Of a DNA stretch of 64,000 bases, positions 1 to 11,956 are shown piece after piece. Below the pieces are notes generated by a model that was given only the letters and a program-made list of their open reading frames with translations, was not told the DNA's origin and did not search any database. Source of the stretch: Sindora glabra. Lineage: Eukaryota > Streptophyta > Magnoliopsida > Fabales > Fabaceae. The stretch spans positions 20,930,316-20,994,315 of the forward strand of contig CM035232.1 of assembly GCA_020226215.1 (NCBI GenBank), written 5' to 3'. Each line of letters begins with the position of its first letter. Positions within the stretch are counted from its first letter, which is position 1. The translations under genes were made by a program, and so were the position numbers.

Positions 1-3000
1 TTGACTTTAATTCGGATGATGATGTTATTAAAGATAGAATTAAAGTGATTGATGAAGTTATTAATGGAAAAAAGATATGCCTAATGAACCTTTCAGGGAA
101 GGAGATAAATCAAATTAGAAAACCAGGAAAAAACTACTTAATCATTACAATTTTAGGGAAGACTGTCGGATTTCACTTTCTAAAGAGGAAATTACTTCAA
201 CTTTGGAGAGGGACGAGTGCTTGTAGATTAGCTAATTTGGAATACAATTATTTCTTAGTCAAATTCTTATGCAGGAATGATTGAGACTGTGTGCTGATTA
301 ATAATCCATGGGTGACCTTAGATTACCACTTGATAGTGAAGGGATGGATTTCAAATTTTAATTCAATTTATGCTATTATTGACCATGTTGTTCTCTAGGT
401 GTGATTTCAAGAATTAGTAATAGAATATTATGATAAGAGGTGTCTTAAAGCTATCAGTAATAGGATTAGGAAATTAATCAAAATTAATTATATGATTAAA
501 GAATAGGCTTGAGGTAATTATACACATGTTTGTGTGCCTATTAATTAGAATAAACCATTAGCACCCCAAATCAAGGTGGTGCATGAAGACATGAGGATAG
601 AATATGAAGATATCCACTTAATCTATTTCAAATGTGGAAGATGTGAACATTATGAAGAAGAATATATGATTAAGGAGAATGAAGTTGAGAAGGTCCTAAG
701 TGACAAAACTAATAAATAGGAGAACTATTCAAGATAAGAAAAGACTAGTAAGGAGGCTTTTCCTCTAGCAAAGCATCACCCTAGATGTAGTTTGGAGACT
801 GGATGGTCATCTATAAACCAAAAAGAAATCAGAGGAATAAGGGGCTGCAAAACCAAAATAAAGCTAATGGATCTAGATTCTCTGCATTAACTAATCCTAT
901 TTTTTATGATGAATAAGAAGAATACAATGATGTATTGATTAGACATAGCAAAGAGAAGGAATTGGAGAAAGAAAATGCTAACCCAAATATGCCATATTAT
1001 AGTACTAAAAAGAATTAGAATGAGAAAGAAAGAATTAAAAGAATTGAAATAGGAGTAAAAGATGCAAATAGAAATATTTTATAGGCTATCAATCAAAATA
1101 GGAGGGATAAGAACATGAAGTAACACAGAAAAGTTTAGGAAAAAATAACATTATTATCCCTGGAGTTCACCAATGGCAGGATATGTCGATAATTCAGCAG
1201 AATACTGTAATGCTTATGGATCAAATAACTATTATCAACGTTAATCACATTGATAACCCTGACAATACCATGAATATCGATAATTTAGGAAAACTTCTAA
1301 ACTTTCAAGACTCGAGAGGAATTGATACTGTTATACAAAAGGATATGATCTCGATGATTGCAAAAACTCTAATGAAAGATGTGAACACTATGCCACTAGA
1401 CACTCTGCAAGCAGTTTAGCTAGAGCCAAGACCATAAACTAGCTTACCATTTTTAGAATTTGAAAATTATTTAGAAGTGTCTTATGAATAAATTTATTTA
1501 CTAGAATTGTAGCGGAGTTGACAACCTTGGATTTATTACTTAAGCTAATAATGTATTGTTTAAAAATAAACCAAACTTATTTGCATTAGTGGAGATAAAA
1601 ACTTTAGCTACTCAAGCAATAGATATCTTTAAAAAACTTGATTTTCCAAAATTTCATATTTAAAAAGGCAGAGGATTAGCAGAAGGAATTTAGATCAAAT
1701 GGAAAGAGGATAGAATTAATGTAACTATGTCCTCTAATTACTCCCAATTTATAACATTGAAAATTTTAGAAAACACTGACATTACTTGGTTAGTCTTTAT
1801 TATTTATATGAGTCCATAACTTGAATATTGTATAGAATGTAGAAGATAGCTTTTGAATCTTGCTAATTCAATCCATGATCCTTAGATCCTAGTGAGTGAT
1901 TTCAATAACATAACTCACCCATTAGAGAAAAGAGGAGGTGCACCAATAATAGAAAGACATTATCAATAATTCTCTAATTGGATATATCAGTGTAGCTTGA
2001 TAGATATGGGTTGACAAGGATTACATTTTACCTAAAAGGGTCATTTGAGAGATGGTTATAAAAGGATTTTTGAAAAGCTTAATAGAGCCTTATGCAATGA
2101 AGCTTAGAAGAAATGCTTTAAAAAAGCAATAGTTTGAGTCTTTTGTAAAGTTTATTTAAATCATTATCCCTTTTTAGTCAACATATCTAATTGGAAAAAA
2201 GTGATAATAAGAATAAGTTATTTCACTCTGAAGCTACATGGTTATTAGATGATAACTTTCGAACTTTCTTAATGAAAATTGAAAATGTGATAACTCTCTT
2301 GTTAGTAATCTTCATAATTTGTATGATTGTTTATTAGTATGGAATAAGTAAACATTTGGCTATATTAAAAAAAAAAACACTCTAGTAGCTAGAATCAAAT
2401 GAGCTTAACTTGTTATGGAAAGAAGCTAGAATTTTTATTTAGACTCATTTAAAAAAAAAAACTTACAGAGGGAGCTGTCCATCATTTTGAAATAAGAAGA
2501 AGCGTTATGGCACTAAAAATCTAGAAGCAAATGGATTGAGGATAGAGATAGAAATGCCAAGTATTATTATCCTAAAACTGTAATTAGAAGACACTATAAT
2601 AGAGTTTCTATGCTTAGAAATGGCAATAGTTATGGATTGAAGACAAAGAGTAATTGATACATATAATGGTTGATTTTTATAAAAACTTGTTTCGTCACTC
2701 CTCTACCTTATACTCATACATATATACAGTCTCCTCATTTTTTGTTACTGATGAATGTGATTATGGAAAGCTGGTTAAATTGATTTCTTATGCTAAAAGC
2801 AAGAGTGCTATTTAATATGGGAGCAACAAAAGTGATGTGATGGATATCCTGCCATCTTTTATTGAGCAAATTAGGATAAGGTTAGAAATGATTTATATCA
2901 TTTTATTTGAAATTCCTTTGGAGGTAAAACTAACATTCAAGAAGTAAATCAAACTCTAATCACTTTAATCTATGAATTGAATCATCTGAAGTTTGTAAGC

Positions 3001-5640
3001 CAATTTCGACTAATCTCATGATGTAATGTGAATTAGAAGTCCTTTACAAAAGTTATAGTTAATAGACTTAAGGTCTAATATCATCTTTAATCTCTGCATT
3101 CTAGTTTACTTTTGTTCTTGGGTGCTGCATTCAAATAACATCATAATTATTGGTGAAATGATCCACTTTATAAAAAATAAAAGTGGGCAAAAAGCCTCAT
3201 AACTATTAAGATTGACTTAGAAAAGGCTTATGATAGACTATGATGGACCTTTATTTCAAATATTTTTAAAGAAATGGGTATCCCAGACCAGTTTTATTGC
3301 TTAATAATGAACTGTATTACCTCTTCACATTTAAATGTCTTATGGAATGGATCACAAATAGATAATTGCTTTCCCTTAAGAGGTGTTAGACTAAAGTATC
3401 CCATTTTCCCTTACATATTTGTATTGTGTATGGAAAAGCTTTTTCACTTAATTATGGATGGAGTTAGTAATAGGATCAGGAAACTTATTATTACTAATAG
3501 AATGAGACTTAAAGTTTCTCACTTATTGTTTGTGAATAACTTATTATTATTCTCTGAAGCTTCTGAAGATTAAATATAATGTATTTTTAAGTGCTTGAGT
3601 AAGTTTTGTAAGGCATTAGGACAAAAAGTGAATCATCAAAAATTAAAATCCTTTTCTTTAAAAACACAGATGCTTCATTCATCAAAGATATAACTGAGAT
3701 AAATGGCTTTTCACAAACTCAAAATTTAAGCAAGTATCTTGGAATACATCTTATGTTAGAAGGAACCAACAAAGGAAATATAAGGAAATCCCAAACAAGG
3801 TCAAGAATAAACTTGTAGGATGGCAAGTTAAATCTCTTTCCATGGCAAGAAGAATAACTTTAGTAGGCTTTATCCTTGCTAGTATTCCAATTTATATTAT
3901 GCAAGTGGCTAAATTTCAAAGGAGTTTACCTGAAATTAAGAAATTACAAAGAAATTTTATATAAGGATATGAAGCTTCTACTCGAAGAACCTATGTAGTC
4001 AGCCAAAAAAGGATATGCCAACTAAGGAGCTTAGAGGGATTAGAATTTCAAAATATGGAAAAAATGAATTCAGCTTGCTTAATAAAAAAATGTTATAAAA
4101 TATATTCTGGGGAAAATAGCTTATAAACATAAGTTCTTTAAGGTAAATATGGAAAAAGAGGTGAATAACCTCAACAACTCTATACTTAAAATGGAACTCA
4201 ACCGTGTAAAAGACAATTGTTTTAGTTTAAGAATACATTATTAGAGGTATAAAATGGAGTATTGGCTTTGGTAAAAGGATTAGATTCTGGACAGATTGTT
4301 GGATAAACACGAAACTTCCACTGACTAACTATGTCACAGTTCTTATTATGCATGAATAACTCTCAATAATAGTAAATGAATTTGTGATTAATACAGATTA
4401 GGATTAGCTTTTTCTTCACAAGTTTTTCCTTATGAACGTCATTAGTCAATTTCAAGCTATACACCCACCTTCAATGAATGCAAAGTAAGATATATTTGGC
4501 TAGGCTAGTTTGAATAATAGTGAATTTTCAACTTCTTCCACTTACTCTCAATTGGTGGCTAAAGATTGCTGTAGAAAGGACTTATTCTGGATTCAAATAT
4601 GGAGAATCCCTATCCTATAATGCATTCATTACTTTTTTGGTAAGCATATCATAATAATTTTCTAATCAATGATAAGAAAAGTAAATGAAGCCATGGAATG
4701 AAATATTGTAACACTTACCAAGATAAAACTAAATTAGTTTTACATGTAATTAAAGACTGTCTTAATATATGGAAGATTTGATAGCAATTAGTTGACCCTA
4801 AGTGGATTGCAAAGTTTAGAATACTTGACATTTAGGTTTAGTTCAAATTAAACCTATTCCAGCAATCGAACAAAAATTTGTAGTGGTAAGGTAAATGGAA
4901 TATAATATGTGCAATGAGTACTTGGTTTAGTTGGAACTAGAGAAATAAAAAGCTTCATCAATTGGATTTTGTGAAACTAGCAAATCTAACTGGCAATAAT
5001 TCTTTTATATGCTAAATAAGTAATTCAAGACAAAGACATTTTAGTTTGGAATTGATGCAGAAAAGCTGGAAGCATTGAAATGGAATGGTCTCTCCCTTCA
5101 TGTGAATAGGTAAAGATAGGGTAGTGAAGTAGATTAATAAGTCTACTAGATATGATAGAGTTATAAGGGATTCAACTGGAAGATGATTAATAAGATTTGC
5201 CAAACCTTTTGGCTATTATACTCCTCACATAACAAAGTGTTGAGGGCAATTTGTGGACTCCAAATAGCTTGGAAACTAGAATTTTAAAAGGTTTAGTTTG
5301 AAAGTGATTCTACAACATTATTCTATAATTTATCTAATCTTGCTTATAAGGTTAACCATTTGGTGTGAATCATTCATGATTTACTTCAACTAGATTAGGA
5401 TGTTGTCATTAAGCATAATTATAGGGAAGGAAACTCTTGTGCAAATTGGATAGAAAGCTTTAATTTATTCTTAGAGCTACGCATTCATTTGTTCAACTAA
5501 CCTCTGCCTCAAGTGTCATTATTGGTTATAGGTGATGTATTAGAAGTCTCTAAGACTCAAGATATAATTATTAATTGGTTATTTTTTTTCCTTTTAGGCT
5601 TTGGCTCCCTTATTTCACAAATATATATATGTTGCATTTT
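1..5640 (+). mobile_element. Decayed full-length LINE (L1-type non-LTR retrotransposon)
   Basis: Domains of a plant LINE appear in the normal order, spread over several frames and broken by stops. A DUF4283-like gag start lies at about 45-420, followed by a CCHC-like zinc knuckle near 625-675. The AP-endonuclease region is at about 1495-2190, with SDFN (usual GDFN) at 1895-1906. Reverse transcriptase runs from about 2950 to 3950: 'KIDLEKAYDRL' is readable near 3210-3240, and the catalytic FADD is now FVNN at 3529-3540. A zf-RVT region follows near 4500-4760 and RNase H at about 5220-5560. Many stops are TAG or TAA where Gln is expected, for example 546-548. The left end may lie outside the window. 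The element cannot encode a working protein. The family call is secure, the outer borders are approximate. Confidence 0.88.
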
Positions 5641-7995
5641 AAATAAGCTAAATCTTAAATGGCTAAGTACGAGTAAGATTTGAAAGTAAAAACCACATCT
5701 CACATAATAGTAAGGCAGCAAGCCTTAATTTTCATTGATCACATATAACTAAATATTAACACTTTAAAGGTTTATTTTAAATTTTTTGTGACTTTCCAAA
5801 TTGGAAAAGTTACTATTTTTTTGTTAGCTCTCGTTGAATTGAATTAATTAGTTTAGAAATATCTAAAATAAACCTATAATTTATCATTTAGTTATCTTTT
5901 TAACAAAATTAAAATTATAAATTGATAAAAACTATTTGAAATCAACTAACATGGATAAGATCGATTAAAAATTTTCAATTAGCCAATTTCAATTAAAAAT
6001 ATGAAATTCAATTTTCTTTAATTGGTGTGGCGTGTCATTGATGAATATATATATATATATATTAAGGGCTATAACGGTAATTATTTAATAATTGTTCAAC
6101 TACTTGAAAATCATCTACTAACCACCTTACTCCTTTTACATAGGGTATACACTACACTTTACTATTTAAATTCTTTTTTTTTTACTTACTAATGATACTG
6201 ATTTAAGTGTTGGAGAGGCTATGACAAACCTTTATCCATTGATGTCTAACAATATGTTCATGTCTTGAATGTAGTAATTGTTTAACTACTTAGAAACTAT
6301 TTATCAACCACCTTACTCCTTTTATATTTGGTATGCATTATGCATTACTATTTAGGTTTTTTTTTCCTTACTTATTATTGAATACTGACTTGAATGTTAA
6401 AAAGGTAATGGTAAACTTCTATTCACTATCTTTTGATGATGTGTTCATATTTGTACTTACTTAAATGATAAAAAGGTTGTGACCCTATCCATCTAGTCCT
6501 TTTGATACTTAAGTTAGTACTCAATAATAACTAAAAAAGAAGAATCTAAATAATAAAGTATAGTGCATACCCTATATAAGAGTAATAGCATGGTTGGCAA
6601 GTAGTTTCCAAAATAATTAGATAATTATTAAGTAATTATTAGTATAATTCCTAAAATATAAGTATTTATCAGTGACCATTAATGTGTTGTGCAAATAGTG
6701 AAACAAAGAGGTATTTGAAAGTGAATTCCAAGTAGAGTTTTACATAGTCAAGCAATTCACCTAACCTGATGGGGTCGGCTTGAAAAAAATATAGTGTGAA
6801 CTTTCTTTTTTTACCCTAACAAGTTTGTTGGACTTTTTTTTTATGGCTTGACTATTATTCAAGTTGGGTTCGGACATGATAATAAGAAACGACCCAGTTT
6901 AATTTGTTTTGATTATATTAATTTATTTTTAATAATATAATTATATATTATAAAATAATTATATCTAATTATTTTTAATATAAAAGATTAATTTAATATA
7001 ATTAAATATAATTAAATATTTTATATATTTAAATATCTTATTATTTTTAAAATTTTTATTTTTATTTTAAAATTTTTTACTTAAAAAATAAAAAAATAAA
7101 ATTCAAGCTTTTTGATTGAACCTTCGAGCCATGTACAAAAATAATTAGATTAGGTCGAACAATCTTTTTTTCAAATTAAACATGCTAGGCTTAAACTTAG
7201 GCTTAGGTCATAAATTTCATGTAATTTTGTACAAAAAACCTAGCCTTAAGCCTAATAGCTCGGCTCATATATATCTCTAATTCCAAATCTTAAAATGCTC
7301 AACAAGTTTTGTATTAAAACAATAAGTGAAGTTATTAGAGTACTAGAAACTAATGCTCCAGGAGGAAGGAAAAATCAAGCAAAGGTAGAGATAATACGGA
7401 GGCTGTCAACTAATTAGTGAGTAAAGCTCAATACTAATGATGCTGAAAAAAAAATTTGCTTTTGGCGGGATGTAGGAGTATTTTGAGAGGGATAGTTGTG
7501 GTGAATGACTTTAAGTTTTGCCAAAAAGGTAGATCGATATAATGTAATGAAAGTTGAACTTAGGGTGTTTATTAGGATTTTTTGATAACTTGACCTCTTA
7601 ACTTTCAAAAGGTTATTTTTAAATGTGATTTTCTTGTATTGGTTTAGTGCCTTCAAAATAACAGTGAGAATATAATGGTATAATCCTCTTTTTAATGCTA
7701 TTAAATCTCTTTTCAAAATAAAGTGAAATGTTCAAATATACTTTACATATTAGAAGGCGAATGTGTTGACTCATTTACCAATTATGAAGTTTTTGCAAAA
7801 TGGAAAGATAATGCTACTAAAATCTCTTATAGATTTTTAAATTCTAGTACTAGCTGAGATGATAAGAGTCATTATAACTAAAGTAATTATTAGTTGATTT
7901 TATTTTGTTTTCTTTTTTTTTAGGCTTATTAAAAAGAGAAAAAAAAAGAATTATGAGATTAATATCAAAACTTTGTTGATGCAAATTAAACTTGA
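5641..7995. other. AT-rich intergenic DNA with repeat relics
   Basis: I see no gene. A short (TA)n run lies near 6043-6061. The phrase around 6110-6190 recurs in diverged form near 6280-6370, so there is a weak local duplication. From about 6760 to 7280 there are scattered 'gggtcggcttg' and 'aagcctaatagctcggct' type phrases, the style of old non-coding plant repeats. Nothing here has coding character. Confidence 0.5.
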
Positions 7996-8158
7996 CGGTG
8001 CTTGCTACGGTACTCCGGGGGGTTTCAAACCCGGAGTGACGTGGTATAATACAAACTATTGGATGAGATTACTAAGAATTTTAGTAATTTCATCCAATGA
8101 TTCACAATATATCACATCATCCCGGATTTAAAACCCGGGAGGTGCCGTAAAATTCTCC
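7996..8158. mobile_element. Mutator-like MITE with 9-bp target duplication
   Basis: The two halves fold back on each other over almost the whole length, around a centre near 8078. Each half carries a TACGG block, a CCGGG/CCCGG-rich block, and a 'ggatga(g/a)attacta' block. The element is flanked by a perfect 9-bp direct repeat, TAAACTTGA, at 7987-7995 and 8159-8167. A 9-bp duplication is typical of Mutator-like elements. An 8-bp hAT duplication is possible if one base is chance. There is no coding capacity, so movement would need a transposase from elsewhere. Confidence 0.75.
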
Positions 8159-8167
8159 TAAACTTGA

Positions 8168-9349
8168 TATTTTCATTATTACATAGAAGAAAAGGGGAGA
8201 AAAAGGATAATTAAAGATGGAAGGAGGACGTAAAGCACAGGAATCATGACGTTGCTTAGTCATGTTAAGGATCTTGTGCATCCTTTTTATTTAATTTTTG
8301 TTTTGTTCTTATTCTATGTGGTGCCCAACATTGCTTGTGCAAATAATTCAGTGGTGCAAATAATTCAGTGACACATGGTGGATCTCCACCGAGCACTTAC
8401 GTTTCGTTTAAAATAAGTACAATGATCATAGTGTAAAATTATTTTGCTTCAATATTAAGAATTTACGGAAGGGAAAAGAAGTAAGATTGGAATATAAAAT
8501 TTCATAAGTGTAGGGATATAAAGGGTAAATAAAAAAAGTACAAAATTTCATTTAGAATTGAGCCCAAAAAGGGAATTAAAATTTCCTCAAAAGTATACAA
8601 TTTAATTTAAATATACTCCCATGTTAGAAACTTTTAACTTCCTGCTTTTTTTGTTTCATCTTATACTTTACCTTCTTAGAATTTCATTAAGTGTTAAATC
8701 ACCTTTTTAAATTTTAAAAATCTATACATTGCGCTCCTAAATTTATTAAAAAAAAAACCTTCAAAATATCCCTTAAAATTTAAAGGAACTATAAAATTAT
8801 TAATTGTATATTAGCTTTAACTCCCAGTTAATAAATGCCTTAGGTATATTTTGTTTAAAGCCATTTTCTTTAACTATAAAATAAAAATTTAAATTAAATG
8901 TTTTAGTTTACCATCAAAATACGAGCTTCACAATCTAAATTAGGACAACAATTGAAATTATTAATTATTAATACGTCTAATTCGAACTTTGTACCTTACA
9001 ACAGGAGAGATGAAACTTCAGCAATATATTTGCAGTACATTTAATTAAAATTGATTATCAACATCTTTATTATTTTCTTCGAACTTGAAAAGTAATTTAT
9101 AACTTATATTTAAAATTTAAGGGTGTAATCTATGAAGTTTAGAAGAATAATTTCTCACTGAGCAAAACCTTTAATAATTTAAATTGGTTTTTCGCCTTTC
9201 ATCAATCAATTAAGGAACAATAATCAGAAATAGTGATGGATATGATTGGAAGGCATGATTTTCTTCCAATATATTAAAACATAATTTTCTTTTAATAGTA
9301 TGTTAATTATGGATAAACATAATCCGAGAAACAATATATATATATATGT
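8168..9349. other. AT-rich intergenic DNA, no feature seen
   Basis: No open frame, RNA gene or clear repeat is supported. An imperfect short duplication 'gtgcaaataattcagtg' sits at about 8337-8370. The base composition is uniformly AT-rich. Confidence 0.5.
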
Positions 9350-9595
9350 AAAGAATCCTAAATGGGAAATTATAAGGACAAATTTACAGCATCACAATTC
9401 AAAAAGTATCTGCAAATTGGAAATATTTTCAATCTGCATTTCTGTTAAAATTTTAGTAGAATTTTTATTTGCATTTTAACAAATAAATTATTATGAATTA
9501 TTCATTTCTTTCTTTTTTTTAAGTGTCATTATTTCAGGAAGAAAATTATTTCCATTTATGGATTGCTTCAGAAAATTAAGATTGCACTTATGGAA

Positions 9596-10795
9596 GGCAT
9601 TTGACAAATAATTTTTAATCAACTTTCAGGTAATTTGAGTGTCTTTAAATACTTGTTTCAATTAACTTATTGATTTTTAAACATTAATTTTAAAAAAATT
9701 AATAATAGTAACTTTTTAAAATAATTGATTTGTAGCATACAAAAAGATATTCTTGTTTATAATTATAATTTTTTATATTTTTATTCTTGATAAGTAAGAA
9801 AATACTAAACCATATTTATTTATTTCTCAGAAAAAAATTAATGTATATAATCAATTATGATTATTTATTTTCAAAATAAAAATTTAATATACATACTTGT
9901 TTCAATTAACTTATTGACTCTTAAACAGTTATTTTAAAAAAAATTAATAATAGTAACTTTCTTAAATAATTAATCTGCATTTAGTATAGAAAAAGATATT
10001 CTTGTCTATATTAATAATTTTTTTATATTTTTATTCTTGGCAAATAAGAAAATACTAAACTATATTTATTTATTTCTTGAAAAAAATTTAATATACATAA
10101 TGAATTATGATTATTAATTTTTAAAATAAAAACTAAATAAATATAATAAATTATGTTAAAATATATACATAATAATAAAAAATTATATTAATGTAATTAT
10201 ATTTTTATCATATCATATAAAGAAAGAGAATATATGTTTTATTTCAAAGTAAATAATAAAAAAATGTATCAAAAATTATTAATCATTTAATTAAAAAAAG
10301 AAACAACTATAAATGTTTTTATATTCAAAATGTATAATTCATTAATATTTTTAATGATAAATAAATGGATTTTAAATTTAATATTAAAAATAGTTACAAA
10401 ATTAGTTTTAATAGTTATTCATCTACTAAAATGTTATAATTATTTCTTAATTAAAAAATTATAATTATTTATTTTTAAATAAAAATAAATAAGTTTAATA
10501 ATTTATAATAATATAATTTTTTAAAAATATTTAATATAATAAAATATATTATAATTATAATATAAAGTATTATTGAAGTAAAAAATATTTAAATTAATTA
10601 TGAAATATATACATGTTTTTATATATTATTTTACATACAAAAAATTAATAATAAATAATTTAATTTTATCAAATATCTTTATATAGATAACAAATATTAT
10701 TAACTAATTAAATAAATTAATATAATCAACTATCAATTAATAGTGAATTTAATTAGGTAATTATTAATGTAATTAACTAATTACTAAATTAGGCC
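9596..10795. mobile_element. Probable inserted AT-rich DNA transposon without genes
   Basis: This block is absent from the continuous related unit at 11026-11490, so it looks like an insertion. Its ends read GGCATTTGACAAA on the left and, on the opposite strand at the right end, GGCCTAATTTAGTAATTAG. The terminal inverted repeat is weak. Flanks 'cttatgg' and 'attatgt' share TTATG, a possible decayed target duplication. No coding frame is visible. The hAT-like style is a guess from the ends. Confidence 0.4.
9651..10138. repeat. Tandem duplication, 244-bp unit, two copies
   Basis: The stretch beginning 'acttgtttcaattaactta' at 9651 starts again at 9895. Similarity then runs through 'aaaagatattcttgt' and 'aagaaaatactaaac' to near 10138. 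The copies differ by scattered changes, so the duplication is not recent. It lies wholly inside the putative insertion. Confidence 0.75.
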
Positions 10796-11553
10796 ATTAT
10801 GTTCTTTCAATTTTATTTTTTTTAATTTTTGGTAATGGATATATTAATAAATTATAATTCATTTTTTTAAAATTAAGATTATTTATTTTCTTTCTTAATT
10901 TTTATGTATTAAGTCATTAATATTGATCAACATTTATAAAGCAACAGAGGGAGTATAATTGAGTGGTTTCTAAAATTTTAAAAGAAGATAATAAATATAT
11001 TTTGAAAAATAAAAAAAAATTATGCAAAGAATCCTAAACGGGAAATTATAAGGACAAATTTACAGCATCACAATTCAAAAAGTATATGCGGATCAGAAGT
11101 ATTTTCAATCTATTTTTCTATTAAAATTTTATAGTACTTTCATTTATATTTTAACAAATAAATTATTATGAATTATGCATTTCGTTTTTTTAAGTATTGT
11201 TTTAGAGTAAAGTTTTTATTTTCATTTACATGTGGTTTTAAAAATTAAAATTGTAGTTATTATCTTTTTTAATTTTACTTATTTATTGACTTTTAATAAT
11301 AAATATATTAATAAATTATAATTTATCTCTTTTAAAATTAAAATTATTTATTATTTTTAATTCTTATATATTAAATTATTAACTTTAAACATACTTGCAA
11401 AGAAATGAAAGAAATATAATTGAGTGATTTTTAAAATTTTAAAAGAAGATAATAAATATATTTTTAATTTTTTGAAATAAAAAATATATAAAAATTAGTT
11501 TTTCAAAATAATATTAAAAATATTTATTAAAATATAAATAAAAGTAATACTAA

Positions 11554-11664
11554 GCCCGCGTTTGGCAAAAGACTTTTTCTCTAACGTTTAGCTGTCTGAC
11601 TAGTAAAACAACGGATTGACGCAACAGCTGTTTGACCGCAAAACACTGGCGGCCAAATGGGGCC
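11554..11664. mobile_element. Tourist-like (PIF/Harbinger-type) MITE upstream of the ADIP gene
   Basis: The left end GCCCGCGTTTGGC and the reverse complement of the right end GGCCCCATTTGGC agree at 10 of 13 positions. They resemble the GGCC..GTTTGG ends of Tourist elements. The flanking trinucleotide TAA at 11551-11553 and 11665-11667 fits the 3-bp TWA duplication of that superfamily. It is about 111 bp long and ends about 290 bp before the start codon, so it may lie in the promoter or 5' leader. A 3-bp match alone is weak evidence. Confidence 0.55.
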
Positions 11665-11956
11665 TAAAATTCTTAATAATACGGTTGAATTAGAAATATT
11701 TTCATGATAATTAGAGAAGCACGAGCTAAGGCAGCAGATCCGACCACAGAACACTGTTAAAAGGTAAAACTCCCATCCTAACGTGCCCGTTTTAAAATTT
11801 CCCACTTTCCGATTTCCGAATTTTTTTAAAATTATCGTCGCCGCTTCAAGAGAATCAGATCTACTACCACACGACAAAGAGAGAGAGAACCCATAACTAC
11901 ATTGCTATCTGAAGCTTGAAGGATTGAAGCAAGCAACCAAGCTATCGTCTCTAACA

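Larger units (their letters stand above)
9350..11490. repeat. Two diverged AT-rich repeat units, the first split by an insertion
   Basis: A segment at about 9350-9590 recurs at about 11026-11265 (offset 1676). It begins 'aaagaatccta' and continues through 'acaaatttacagcatcaca'. A second segment at about 10800-11020 recurs at about 11280-11490, recognised by 'ttttaaaagaagataataaa'. The second unit (11026-11490) is therefore a continuous A-B repeat. In the first, A and B are separated by about 1.2 kb of unrelated AT-rich DNA. I do not recognise the repeat family. Confidence 0.6.

Noticed and set aside
1183..1419. Separate small gene
   Set aside because: Lies between the zinc knuckle and endonuclease of the decayed LINE, in its linker. 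No independent evidence.
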